Source of the DNA: Otatea glauca
Taxonomy: Eukaryota > Streptophyta > Magnoliopsida > Poales > Poaceae
NCBI GenBank assembly: GCA_036346275.1
Contig: CM070721.1
Coordinates: forward strand, 3,980,452-4,044,451
DNA length: 64,000 nucleotides
Reading direction: 5' to 3'
This document shows, one piece after another, positions 11,271 to 22,148 of this stretch; positions within the stretch are counted from its first letter, which is position 1; each line of letters starts with the position of its first letter. A program made the position numbers and the translations under genes. The notes beneath the pieces were generated by a model that was given only the letters and a program-made list of their open reading frames with translations, was not told the DNA's origin and searched no databases.

Positions 11271-13593
11271 CACCAGAGAGGGTGGAAATACCAAAGAAAA
11301 TAGAAGATATCCCTTAACCTGTTCAGAGGCCTCAAAGGAAAAGAGCAGGCAATCTGCTCCTCAAACCCAAAGTACCGGAGGCGTGAGAAAAGCGGCGAGA
11401 GGACTTACCACAACCAATCACGAAAATGCCCCAAGGAAAGAAGGGAGCAGTTGAGACAGCACTGGAAAGAAGCCAACAGAAAGGCAATTCCAGACTTGAA
11501 TCTTCCAATCAGAAGTCGCGGAAATAATGTGTGCGCACACATAGGCGATGAAAAGCTAAAGGAACTTGCTTCGCGATAGGGAAAAGCGAGAGAAGAGCAA
11601 GTAGAAGTGCATGAAGCACCCCATGAAGAAATGGCCATAAACTTTGTAATAACGGAGAATCCTGAATAGAGCAACGACCAACGTTGATGCATATACTGCA
11701 AAAAGATTGCCTCGATCATTGATCATGATCCGAGCTGCATCTCGCAGAGTGCAAGAAAAGGCTAGATTGGGAAGAATGGAAAAGGCAATCATCTGCAGAG
11801 TTAGTCTCTCCGAACAAGAGAGAGGTGTTTTGGCCGTATGCCGCACACCTCCCCATGTAAACCCGTGAGGTCACAAATGGGTCTTTGTTGGAAGAGAAAT
11901 GAAAACAACGAAGTTGTAAGGTACAAAGCAAGGCTTGTAACTCAAGGTTTTACTCAACGTCACGGAGTTGATTATGAAGAAACCTATTCTCCGGTCATGG
12001 GAGGAATTACCTTTAGATATTTGATCTCAATGGCGGTCAACTTGAAGTTGAGAATGAAGCTAATGGATGTTGTCACAGCATACCTATATGGAAACTTGGA
12101 TTCGAGATACACATGAAAGTCTGGAAGGAATTCCTATCCCGAATCAAGATGGAGCAAATAGAAACTGCATGCATGTGAAATTGGAGAAATCACTGTATGG
12201 ATCAGCGATCCAGAAGAATGTGGTACAATCGCTGAGTGACTTTCTCTACAAGAAAGGCTACACAAACAGCGAAGATTGTCCATGTGTGTTTATACTGGCG
12301 ATCCTTGAATGGATTTCTGATAATCTCCGTCTATGTAGATGACTTGAACATCATTGGGACGGATGAAGAAATTGAAGAGGCATGCTCATACTTGAAGTCC
12401 GAGTTTGAAATGAAAGATTTGGGTAAAACCAAGTTTTGTTTAGGCTTGCGGCTTGAACATGTCCAAGGAGGAATCTTGGTACATCAATCAACCTACACAC
12501 GTAAAGTGTTGGAAAGGTTTGGTTTTGAAAATCATATCTGCAAAGATTCCAATGGTTGGAAGGTCACTCCAAGCAGACCTAGATCCATCTGAGACCTAGA
12601 GAAGAGGGGAGGAAGTCCCGGGAGCAGAATTCACATATCGAGTGCAGTTGGGCGCTCATGTACCTTGCGAATAGCACTAGGCGGACATTGCGTTATTTGT
12701 GAATTTGCTAGCTCGATGCAGTCTGAGAACCCACCAAAAGGCATTGGAAAGGATCAAGGACATCTTTCGTTACCTCCAAGGAAGCAAAGACCTCGATCCA
12801 TTTTTCGAAGAAACAATGAATTGAATTTGGTTGGCTACGCCGATCTTCGGGTACCTATCGGACCGCATATTGGCAAGTCCCAAAGCGGCTATGTTTTCCT
12901 ATGTGGAGGAACAGCAATTTCTTGGAAGTCGTCTAGCGAGAATCTTGTCTCAACGTCGACAAACCACTCGGAAATCATCGCCTTGTATGAAGCATCTCGT
13001 GAATGTGCATGGCTCGGAAGAATGGTTCACCACATCCAAGTCATGTGGTTTGAACATTGAGCAAACTCCTACAATAATTTATGAAGATAATGCGACTTGT
13101 GTTGCCCAAGCACAAATGGGATATGTGAAGAGCAATCTCACGAAGCATATCAACCCCAAGTTCTTCTATGCTCATGAATTGCATAAGATGAACGAGATCA
13201 AGATATTGCATACTAAGTCATGTGAAAATCTTGCAGATTTGTTCACTAAATCACTCCCAAGATCTACCTTTGAAAGGTGCGTGAAAGGAATTGGGATGAT
13301 GAGACTTAGAGAAGTGCAGATTTGGGGAGATATGTCACATACTCCCACATGAATCTGAGCATGAATTATGAATACCCAACATGAATCTCAAGATTAGCAA
13401 TTGAAGTTGGGAGAATTGTACTCTTTTTCCTTAGCAAGTTTTTCATGAAGTTTTCTTGCGTAAGGTTTTAACGAGGCAATTCGTGCAACATAGTAAGCGT
13501 ATGCTATGTACTCTTTCTCCAAGTATTTTTCCCACTGGGTTTTTCTGGAGTTTTAATGAGGCATATGCATCTCGCGGCAAAGGCCCAAGGGAG
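11271..13593 (+). pseudogene. Copia copy A: 3' half of pol (reverse transcriptase, RNase H), broken
   Basis: The sequence starts abruptly inside pol at the CACCAGAGAGGG point that lies at about 18026 in copy B and 30907 in copy C. Reverse-transcriptase text is seen at about 11850-12590 (RLVTQGFTQRHGVDYEETYS; a VYVDDLNIIGTDEE box near 12330-12370). RNase H text follows at about 12665-13350 (VGYADL, a CGGTAISWKSS segment, ENLADLFTKSLP, then a GMMRLREVQ tail). Stops and frameshifts divide it into overlapping pieces. It has no gag, protease or integrase core. It ends in a purine-rich tract just before the LTR at 13594, the expected place for the plus-strand primer. Confidence 0.85.
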
Positions 13594-13810
13594 TGTTGAG
13601 AAACCTAAAGCCCATCACAGCCCATGTGGTCCCTTATGCCGAAACCCTAGAGAGCGCTATAAAGGAGGAGGGTCCCCATATACAAGAAGAATCATTAGCA
13701 ATAAAGAATTTCGCTTTTGCTCTCCCTAAACACGTGCTCTCTCTCTCTTTCATTTCTCCACTTCAGATCTGTTCGAACCCCGGACTATTCGATAGCGAGG
13801 TTCCTCAACA
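13594..13810 (+). repeat. Middle LTR (shared by copies A and B)
   Basis: The 217-bp unit starts TGTTGAGAAACC and ends CTCAACA. It aligns along its length with the LTR at 20255-20479, sharing GAGCGCTATAAA, TCATTAGCAATAAA, CTCCCTAAACACGTG and CCCCGGACTATTCGAT. GCGCTATAAAGGAG is a plausible TATA region, and AATAAA near 13700 a plausible poly(A) signal. It serves as the 3' LTR of A and the 5' LTR of B. Confidence 0.85.
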
Positions 13811-15289
13811 CGTTATCGGCGACGGCTCACCGGAGTTCGATTGAAAAGGTGAGAAAAGGTGGGATTCGACGATTTGAATCTAATCGTTTTGTTCCTTCGC
13901 ATGCATCTATCCTACGTGGCACGGCTACACGAAGAAGCGCTCGAAGCTTTCGACGCGAAGCCATAGCACATGAATTCACCGCTCATCACGAAAAAAAAAA
14001 AATCACGCGTCTCGGTTGGCGCACGCACGCCATTGAAGCCGCCACCGCCGCCGCCATTGCGGCGCTCGCACCCGATCGCTTGAAGCCGACCGTGCATGAA
14101 GCACGGCACGGCCGCCGGTGCATGAAGCCACCCATCCTCGGCTCGGCCGCTCGACATGGAGCGCCGCCGTGCCCTCGAGAATCTCGTCGCGGCTGCAGCG
14201 CGCACGAGCGCCGTGCGACCTCGGGCCTAGGCCCCACCGCGCGCCACCGCGACGAAGCGGCCGGCCGTCGCCCGCGCAGCTTCGCCCGAAGCGCCGTCGC
14301 CTCGGCCTCGGCCTCACGGCCGTCGGCCCACCAAGCACCGCCACCCACCCGGCTTCGCCAGAGGCGCTCGAAGCACGCGATGCACCACCCAGGCTCGGCC
14401 TCCAGTGATGCAGCGACCGCCCAGCTGCCGCAGCCGTCGACCGCTCCACCCACGCCGCCGCATGAAGCGCCGCCTCGGCCTCCACGCCCCGACGAAGCGC
14501 TGTCTCGGCCGCCACGCGTCGCAACGCAAGCCGCCGGCCGCGTCGCCGTCTCGCCATCCGACATGCTTGCCGCCGTCGGCATCGCGCGCCGCCGCCGTCG
14601 GCTCGGCACCGCTGTCGCCGCCCATCAGCGGCTTCGCCGAGCGTTAGCGCTTTAAGGCAGCGTCGCGCCGCCGGCAAGCCGCCGGCGTCATGTTTGCCGC
14701 CGCCGCATGACGCCATCTCGGTTCGCCCGCCGCCGCCGCCGCCTCCGCCTCCGCGCGAATAAGCGCGAACACCGCTGGCTCGGCGGCCCGAATCAATCGG
14801 CCACAAGCAAATACCGATCCGCCACAAGAAGAAGCCGTGCCTCGCCGACCTCGCCGCGGCAGCAAGGAAGAAGAAGCTGCGAGAAAAGAAGGCGTGGCGC
14901 GCAGAAAAGGAACGACGCGACGCGGGAAAGTGGCGGCGCGGCTGGGAAACCCTAGCGCATGAAGTGGAAGCGAAAAATGGGCACTACCAAAGGCGGATCG
15001 ACCGAAGAAAAAAAAAGAAAAGAAAAGAAAAGAAAAGAAAGAAAAGGAAAGAAAAAAATTGCGAGAAAAATAGCGAAAAATTTGAAAATTGCGTAAAATC
15101 AAAAAGATTTATTTGGCTCGCTTTTTATTTTTCTTGCTCTATTTCTCTTTTTTTTTCTTTATGAATTTTGAATCTTTTGCTTTATTTTATATAATGCAAT
15201 GCACATGTATTTAATTTTACGAAATTTATGCTTTTGCAACCATTTTCTATCGATTACACGCATAATCTAAACGTAATTTTGAAATCATG
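13811..15289 (+). other. GC-rich untranslated leader of copia copy B
   Basis: Between the LTR and the first gag-like text lies about 1.4 kb of extremely GC-rich, repetitive sequence with recurring CGCCGCCG and CATGAAGC words, followed by a GAAAA-rich tract (15000-15060) and an AT-rich end. Long open frames occur on both strands but are low-complexity Arg/Ala/Pro strings, as expected from GC-rich repeats. Copy C has a comparable leader at 27.2-28.98 kb. I treat it as non-coding. Confidence 0.6.
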
Positions 15290-16261
15290 CGATGTCCGCA
15301 TTGTGAATCGTGAGTTTGAAGAAGGCGGCCCGCACAGTCAGAACTACCTCACTTGGGCATCGGACGTAAAGATTGTTCTTGGGGCAAGAAGCTCGTTCGC
15401 GATTGGTCTAGGGTCCTCGCGGGACGCAAAACCTACCGCGAGCGTAACGATCAAGCTCTACATTTTCAGCACCACCTCTCACCACTCTAAAGAATGAATA
15501 TATGGTCGAGGAGAGTGCACTTGAGCTTTGGACCGCACTTGAAGCGGTTCAAAAGCTCAAGTACACCATCTTGCCCAAGCACGCAAGATTGGGTACGCTG
15601 AGGTTTGCGTGACTTGAGCAGATGGCCGAGTACAATTCCGCCTTGCACATAATTTGTACCAATCTCTCTATGTGGCAAGAAGATCACCGATGAAGAGAAG
15701 ATTGAGAAACTCTCTCTACCTTCCACCCTAATGCTATCCAGAGTGCACGCAATTATCGTCGGACGCATACAAGGAGTATAGCGAATCGATTGATGTAATG
15801 CAAGTTGCGGAATCGCAAGACGATGTTCTTAAAGAACTATGTCTCGCAACCACCGACGAGGCATCGCATCAAGTCAATGCCAATAGCTACAAGGTGAGAA
15901 AGCTCACTCATAGAAAGAAGGGCAAAGTGGTGGAAAAGAGAGACCCTGTGCCAAAGGAAAGTCCAAAGCCCTCGTGAAGAGGGATGACAAAGAAAAGGCG
16001 CACGCCAAGCCGTATGGACAGCAGAACCAGACGTGCTTCAAGTGTGGCACTTGGGGACATTGGTCGAAGATATGTCGAGAATCCAAGGAAGCGATCAACA
16101 CATATCGAGGCAAAGAGAAAGAAGAAGGCAAAGGAAAACGCCAACATCGCAGACGCGCCGCCAACATCGGTGAAGATGATGTCATGGATGTAGACACCCC
16201 ACTTGCCTCATCCTCACGAATAGCCCGGACATCGATGTCGCACCATGATTATGGCAAATGA
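15290..16261 (+). pseudogene. Copia copy B gag remnant with CCHC zinc knuckle
   Basis: Gag-like text begins with NYLTWASDVKIVLGAR (about 15340-15390) and continues in broken frames (LWTALEAVQKLKYTILP near 15515-15575). It ends in a zinc knuckle of form C-x2-C-x4-H-x4-C, at 16034-16075 (CFKCGTWGHWSKIC). Gag packages the element RNA, and the knuckle binds it. Premature stops and frame changes show that it is dead. In copy C this part is mostly deleted. Confidence 0.8.
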
Positions 16262-16523
16262 AGAGAAAACTGCAGATGATATAGAAGCGTAAATTAATGC
16301 ATATTTTCTGATTCGCTTAATGCATTTCTTTTAGATTATGGTTGTTAGCATTTTCTTTGAATAAAGGGTTGTAAGCTCTAGAAGAGCATACTTCTTTCAT
16401 GAATAAATACGCAATTTATTCTTTATTCCAGTATTCTTCAATTTTGCAAGTAATATTTGGATTGTTTTGCCTCTATCTGATTAGAATTATATTTCTTTTA
16501 TCTAGAAATCGTGTAGCGCCCAA
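16262..16523 (+). other. AT-rich gag-pol junction of copia copy B
   Basis: About 260 bp of AT-rich sequence without coding content lies between the zinc knuckle and the protease. The same stretch (TTTTAGATTATGGTTGTTAGC onward) is kept in copy C at 29236 onward, which shows where the gag deletion of C ends. Confidence 0.5.
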
Positions 16524-16853
16524 ATGGAAGAGATATGCATTGTTGATAGTGGCACAACAAATACCATCTTAAGAGAGTCTAAGTATTTCCAGTCGATCAC
16601 GAAGAACGCTGGAAAGATTACTACGATCGCAGGAAGCGACTCATATGTAATCGGCTCAGGAAGAGCCACTATTATATTGCCTATGGGTACAACTTTGGTA
16701 ATTGAAGAAGCCCCTTTGTACCCCGAATCAACTCGCACTCTCTTAAGCTTTAAAGACATCCGCGCCAATGGTTTTCACGTAGAAACCAATGAAGAAAATG
16801 GCAAAGAATATTTGTGCATTGTGAAGCACGCGGTATGTGGAAAATGGTATTAG
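16524..16853 (+). pseudogene. Copia copy B aspartic protease segment
   Basis: The 109-residue frame carries the retroelement aspartic-protease signature DSGTT (about residues 8-12), followed by an IAGSDSYVIGSGRA stretch and ILPMGTTL. This enzyme would cleave the Gag-Pol polyprotein inside particles. The frame is open here but is cut off from gag and from the integrase by stops. The same segment recurs in copy C at 29430-29755 with small deletions. Confidence 0.8.
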
Positions 16854-16929
16854 AAAAATGTCCTCATATGAATCTGGGTTGTACTACACGAATATTCATG
16901 CACCCAAGTGTATACTTCCTTGAAGACTG

Positions 16930-17898
16930 CTTTTAGAAGCTCAATTATTTTCTTTATGGCATGGTAGATTAGGTCATCCCGGTCTTAGAATGATGAGAAA
17001 TATAGTGAACAACTCACAAGGTCATGGCATTAATGTTAAAAATTTCCGAATCATGAAGATTTTGTGTGCCCTACATGTGCCACCGGGAAATTAATAACTA
17101 GACCTCTGTCATGAAAGTGCAAAGTGAAATCCTTGCATTCCCGAACGCATCCAGGGGATATTTGCGGTCCGATTCAGCCCTGTCGTGGCCGCTTCGATAC
17201 TTTATGGTGCTCATCGATGCTTCCTCAAATGGTCGCATGTATGCTTGTTGTCAACAAGAAACCATGCTTTTGCAAAGTCGATCTCGCAGATCATAAGAAT
17301 TAAGAATGCTTTCCCGATCATCGTGTGAAGTCCATTAGAATGGACAATGCCGAGAATTTACTTCAAAGGCATTTGATGATTATTGCACGCAACGAGGATA
17401 GCATTGAGCACTGCACCGCACGCCCATACGCAGAATGGACTAGCAGAAGCACTAATAAAGAGGATTAAGTTCATTGCCAGACCACTTTTGCAGAGTTGTA
17501 ACTTGCCCAACACTTGTTGGGGACACGCAGTCCTGCACGCAGCAGCTCTTATCAATTTCAGACCATCGGCCTACAACATCCATTCTCCTATGCAGCTTGT
17601 GCACGGGATCATCCCGAAGATCTCCCATCTTAGAAAATTTGGGTGTATGGTATATGTACCTATACCACCCCCTCAGCGGACTGCAATGGGCCCTCTCCGC
17701 AAGTCTGGGATATACGTTGGTTATGAAAGTGCATCCATAATCAGGTATTTGGAACCCATGACTGGAGATTTGCATACAGCCCGGTTCGTTGATTGCATCT
17801 TTGACGAGGATCGTTTCCCGTCATTAGGGGGAGGAAATCAACCTTTTGATGAAAAATGCCGGGAAATCATATGGCATTCCACCGATCCCCGCACATGA
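16930..17898 (+). pseudogene. Copia copy B integrase, fragmented
   Basis: The zinc-binding start LWHGRLGHPGLRMM is readable near 16957. The catalytic core follows in pieces: FMVLIDASSNGRMY near 17200, then DNAGEF text near 17345 in another frame. An open stretch (17383-17898) then covers the region around the third catalytic residue (HTQNGLAEALIKRIK) and the C-terminal part (GCMVYVP, GPLRKSGIYVGYES). Frameshifts and stops separate these parts. The integrase would insert the element cDNA. Confidence 0.8.
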
Positions 17899-18539
17899 CC
17901 CCGCACTAATGAAGCAAATCAAGAAGTCCGAAGATAATTGATTTGCGTAATTTAGCAAATGAACCGCTGATCATTTTTGTGATCCAAGGGCGTGGTTAAG
18001 TCGCATGTACCCGCAAGGAATGCACCGAGAGGGTGGAAATACCAAAGAAAATAGAAGGTATCCTCAACCTGCTCAGAGGCCTCAAAGGAAAAGAGCAGAA
18101 ACTGCTCCTCAAACCCAAAGTACCCGAGACGTCTGAGAAAATCGGGCGAGAGGACTTACCACAACCAATCACTAAAATGCCCTAAGGAAAGAAGGGGAGC
18201 CAGTTGAGACTGCACCGGAAAGAAGCCAACAGAAAGGCAATTCGCACTTGAATCTTCCATCAAGGAAGCTCACGGAAATAATGTGTGCGCACACATAGGC
18301 GATGAAAAGCTAAAGGAACTTGCTCTCGCGATAGGGAAAAGCAGAGAAGAGCAAGTAGAAGTGCATGAAGCACCCATGAAGAAATGGCCATAAACTTTGT
18401 AATAACAGAGAATCCTCGAATAGAGCAACAACCAACGTTGATGCATACTTTGCAAAGAAGATTGCCTCGATCATTGATCATGATCCCGAGCCCGCATCTT
18501 CGCAGAGTGCAAGAAAAGGCTAGATTGGGAAGAATGGAA
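17899..18539 (+). other. Copia copy B pol linker between integrase and reverse transcriptase
   Basis: No intact frame remains, but the DNA aligns by eye with 11271-11790 (copy A) and 30900-31420 (copy C). The join point of copy A (CACCGAGAGGG here) lies at about 18026. The family would encode a charged, poorly conserved linker here. Confidence 0.6.
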
Positions 18540-19262
18540 AAAGGCAATCACTGCAGAGTTAGTCTCTCCGAACAAGAGAGAGGTGTTTGCTCAGATGCCG
18601 CACACCTCCCCATATAAACCCGTGAGGTCACAAATGGGTCTTTGTTCTAAGAGAAATGAAAACAACGGTTGTAAGGTACAAAGCAAGGCTTGTAGCTCAA
18701 GGTTTCACTCAACGCCCCGGAGTTGATTATGAAGAAACCTATTCTCCGGTCATGGGAGGAATTACCTTTAGATATTTGATCTCAATGGCGATCAACTTGA
18801 AGTTGAGAATGAAGCTAATGGATGTTGTCACAAAGATATTTGTATGGAAACTTGGATTCGAGATATACATGAAAGTACCTAAGGAATTCCTATCCCGAAC
18901 CAAGACGGAGCAAATAGAAACCTGTGACAAAGGTGAAATTGAGAAATCACTGATAGGTCAAGCAATCAGAAGAATGTGGTACAATCGCTGAGTGACTTTC
19001 TCGCAAGAAAGGCTACACAAACAATAAGATTGTCCATGTGTGTTTATACAGCGATCCCCGAATGGATTCTGTATAATCTCCGTCTATGTAGATGACTTGA
19101 ACATCATTGGGACGGATGAAGAAATTGAAGAGGAATCTTGGTACACCAATCAACCTACACGCAGAAAGTGTTGGAAAGGTTTGGTTTTGAAAAAGCATAT
19201 CCTGCAAAGACTCCAATGGTCGAAAGGTCACTCCAAGCAGACCTAGACCTATACAGACCTAG
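18540..19262 (+). pseudogene. Copia copy B reverse transcriptase, internally deleted
   Basis: The segment contains YKARLVAQGFTQRPGVDYEE and PVMGGITFRYLISMA (18670-18830) and the catalytic VYVDDLNIIGTDEE box (19080-19130). Just after GAAGAGG at about 19132, roughly 100 bp that A and C both keep (encoding the stretch after the YVDD box) are missing. This is a private deletion in B. Confidence 0.8.
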
Positions 19263-20007
19263 AGTAGAGGGGGAGGAAGTCCTGGGAGCAGAATTCTCAT
19301 ATCGAGTGCAGTTGGAGCGCCATGTACCTTGCGAATAGCACTAGGCTGACATTGCGTTATTTGTGAATTTGCTAGCTCTGCAGAAAGGCGTAACCCACCA
19401 AAAGGCATTGAAAGGGATCAAGGACATCTTCCGTTACCTCCAAGGAAGCAAAGACCTTGGTCTGCTTTTTGTAAGAAACAATGAATTGAATTTGGTTGGC
19501 TACGCCGATGTCGGGTATTTATCGACCCGCATACCGGCAAGTCCCAAACCGCTATGTTTTCCTATGTGGAGGAACAGCAATTTCTTGGAAGTCGTCTAAG
19601 CAGACTCTTGTCTCGACGTCGACAAACCACTCGGAAATCATTACTTTGTATGAAGCATCTCGTGAATGTGCATGGCTCAGAAGAATGGTTCACCACATCC
19701 AGAAGTCATGTGGCTTGAATATCGAGCAAACTCCCACGATAATTTAGCTTGTGTTGCCCAAGCACAGATGGGTTATGTGAAGAGCAATCTCACGAAGCAT
19801 ATCAACCCCAAGTTCTTCTATGCTCATGAATTGCATAAGATGAACGAGATCAAGATATTGCATACTAAGTCATGTGAAAATCTTGCAGATTTGTTCACTA
19901 AATCACTCCCAGCATCTACCTTTGAAAGGTGCGTAAAAGGAATTGGGATGATGAGACTTAGAGAAGTGCAGATTTCAGGGGGAGATATTTCACATACTCC
20001 CACATGA
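19263..20007 (+). pseudogene. Copia copy B RNase H segment
   Basis: The text includes GYADVGYLSTRIP, CGGTAISWKSS, TSTNHSEIITLYEASRECAW and ENLADLFTKSLPASTFE, ending GMMRLREVQISGGDISHTPT. Conserved acidic and His positions of copia RNase H can be recognised. A short deletion near 19740 removes residues around YEDNA that copies A and C keep. About 245 bp of untranslated 3' region with a purine tract follows to the LTR. Confidence 0.8.
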
Positions 20008-20254
20008 ATCTCGAGCATGAATTATGAACACCCAACATGAATCTCGAAGATTATCATTTGAAGTTGGGAGAATTGTACTCTTTTTCCTTAGCAAGTTTTT
20101 CATGAAGTTTTCTTGCATACGGTTTTTAACGAGACAATTCGTGCAACATAGTAAGCGTATGCTATGTACTCTTTCTTCAAGTATTTTTTTCACTGGGTTT
20201 TTCTGGAGTTTTAATGAGGCATATGCATCTCGCGGCAAAGGGCCCAAGGGGGAG

Positions 20255-20479
20255 TGTTGGGAAACCTTGATGGCTCATTGAAGACACATGCTGGTCCCTT
20301 AAGCCTAAATCCTAGATGAGCGCTATAAAAGGAGGAGGGGGTCTCCCCCTATGTACAAGCAATCATTAGCAATAAAAGAATTCCGTTGTTGCTCTCCCTA
20401 AACACGTGTCTCTCTCTCTGTTCTCCAATTCAGATCTATTCAAGAACCCCGGACTATTCGATTGCGAGTTTCCTTAACC
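20255..20479 (+). repeat. Right (3') LTR of the compound copia insertion
   Basis: The 225-bp unit starts TGTTGGGAAACC after a purine tract (GGCCCAAGGGGGAG) and ends TTCCTTAACC. It aligns with the middle LTR throughout. The expected terminal CA appears as CC, consistent with one substitution. GTTTG follows at 20480-20484, matching the left flank. Confidence 0.85.
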
Positions 20480-21803
20480 GTTTGCAGGCTTCCCGAAACC
20501 CCCGTTGGGATGACCACCGAGACGACGTACGCATCTAGGGGCGTAGTTGTATCACTCGTGAGTCATGACTCGTGTCGTGACACGCACAGCAGGAAGCACT
20601 TCAGGAAGAAAAAAATTAAATTTTTTTTTTTTGAAACGAACCCAATCTGCAGCATCTGTCGTTCGTCTGTGCACGGCCACGGGCCACCACCAGCACTGCG
20701 TCACCGCCTTCGTCATGGACCATGCCGCCTACACTAAGGTCGGCACGATTGTTGCTACTGGCAGCGCTGTTTAAATTGGAATGAACGACGAGGCACAATC
20801 GGTTTTTGATTCGTATGAAGTTTTTTAATCCTCAAGTGATAGAGGCACGCACAATCAGTGCTGTTTAAACGGTTCCATACTTCTAAGGGCAAGTACCGTT
20901 TAAACAAATAAGTTATATCTATTTATTATTTTGAGTATATTCTAATAACAATTATAAGATAATCTAAAAATGAGATCGAAAAAATTATCAAATTCTACTT
21001 TTTTTTATATTATTATGTGCATATAATCCTTTTAATATGGAAAAAAAGTATATAGCAAAAATAACATTAAACTAGAGACATTTACAAAATGAGCATCTAA
21101 GAAACAAGAAAAAAAAGAAGACTATATGCTGGTAATAAGAATGGCTCCGACTAAATGTTTCAACCATATCGTATTAAAGTATCTTATAATTAATATTTAA
21201 ATATATAATTAATATTTAAATATAAGTTATAAAGAGGTATAACACGTTTAAGTGATATAAGAGGCCACTCCTTGACAGCTTAATTTGTTTGATATTTAGC
21301 ATATGCCACGTCGGCTTTTTTGAGATAGAAGAGTAAAGATGTTTGATAAAAACCTTTTAGAAAACTAAGATTTTACCGGTGACTGACCCTCTAGTAGCAA
21401 GCTAGAGTATCAAACTATTAAGAGTGGTTGTTTCTAAAATCCCATCTAATCACTCTCTTCTCTGGTATCAAGATATCATGCTGGAAATAGTACAACTTTA
21501 TTTTCAATCATAAGCATTCGTATCTCTATATCAAACTGAAGTTTGTTTTCAATAAAAGTACATGTATTTTAACAGCTGCGCAGAAATTTCGACTAATTTT
21601 AACTAACACAGCTAATAGGTACAGAAATTAGTAACTCAGTTCGTACAGAAAACCCCCTGCACCATCAAACACCGAAGAAGTTGCTGGAAAGAAAAGAACA
21701 ACAAATTTTATTCCAAAGGAGCCGACAAAGTAAGTAGCAAATTGAATCCGGCCGGAAATGGCGAGAACACCCAAAGAGACAGAGAAAAACATGCATCCGA
21801 CCT
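20480..21803. other. Intergenic sequence between the copia insertion and membrane-protein gene 1
   Basis: No supported gene. It is mostly AT-rich, with a T-run at 20621-20632 and MITE-like AT palindromes around 21170-21230 (ATTAATATTTAAATAT repeated). About 140 bp upstream of 21803 may be the 3' UTR of the minus-strand gene. Short open frames near 20460-20800 have no domain. Confidence 0.3.
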
Positions 21804-22148
21804 TCACGGATTAAGAAAGAAAGCCCAAAAGCCGCCGATGGCCGTCGCCACTGCCATGAGCCAGACGGCCACGGCCACGAACGGCGGCATGAGGGGAGCC
21901 ACCCTGGAAGCAAACATGGCCGTGAGCAGCGTGGAAAGCGCCCAGACCGCGGCCTTGATCTTGCCCCTGTCCGCGCCCTGCGCGCGCTCGAACTTACTGA
22001 GGGCGACGAAGAGCAGCACGACGGCGGCATACGCGCCGAGCACGAACGCGACGGAGCCCGGGTCGCCCCGCGATTTATAGATGGCGAGCGCCGAGTTGCA
22101 CGTCAGGACGCCGAAGCCGATCTTGGCTAATGTGGAGTGCCGGTCCAT
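21804..22148 (-). CDS. Small multi-span membrane protein, paralogue 1
   Basis: Intronless, 114 aa when started at the MDRHST methionine; an upstream in-frame ATG at 22178 would add 10 residues. I prefer the later start because paralogues 2 and 3 also begin a few residues before the shared G-x-G-(I/V)-LT-x-(N/T)-S-(A/G/V)-LA motif. Hydrophobic segments lie at about residues 8-22, 31-48, 63-79 and 86-110. A charged loop (SKFERAQGADRGKIKAAV) separates the second and third. The core WALSTLLTAMFA-x-(K/R)-VA-x-LMP is shared with paralogues 2 and 3. No function is known to me. It resembles a grass family I recall as DUF6490, which I cannot verify here. The sequence is intact and GC-rich, unlike its AT-rich surroundings. 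Confidence 0.78.
   Translation of the reverse strand: MDRHSTLAKIGFGVLTCNSALAIYKSRGDPGSVAFVLGAYAAVVLLFVALSKFERAQGADRGKIKAAVWALSTLLTAMFASRVAPLMPPFVAVAVWLMAVATAIGGFWAFFLNP

Larger units (their letters stand above)
11253..20479 (+). mobile_element. Compound Ty1-copia insertion: cut LTR - pol(A) - LTR - leader/gag/pol(B) - LTR
   Basis: Two internal regions of one copia family lie head to tail and share the LTR at 13594-13810; a third LTR closes the structure at 20255-20479. The left LTR survives only as its first 18 bp (11253-11270). The 5-bp sequence GTTTG lies immediately left (11248-11252) and immediately right (20480-20484), as expected if the whole array is one insertion later trimmed on the left. 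The domain order in B (gag zinc knuckle, DSG protease, integrase, reverse transcriptase, RNase H) is that of Ty1-copia. All reading frames are broken by stops, frameshifts and deletions, so neither copy should be autonomous. The lineage within copia is not certain. Confidence 0.85.

Noticed and set aside
10811..11335. 174-codon minus-strand open frame
   Set aside because: It runs across the copia insertion border at 11253, so it cannot be an ancestral gene.
13717..14960. Long overlapping open frames on both strands in the GC-rich block (up to 312 codons)
   Set aside because: Composition artefact of GC-rich repeats in the copia leader. The translations are Arg/Ala/Pro strings with no domain, and both strands are open at once.
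15007..15060. Regular GAAAA repeats considered as a CRISPR-like or regulatory array
   Set aside because: A simple A/G-rich microsatellite at the end of the copia leader, with no spacers.
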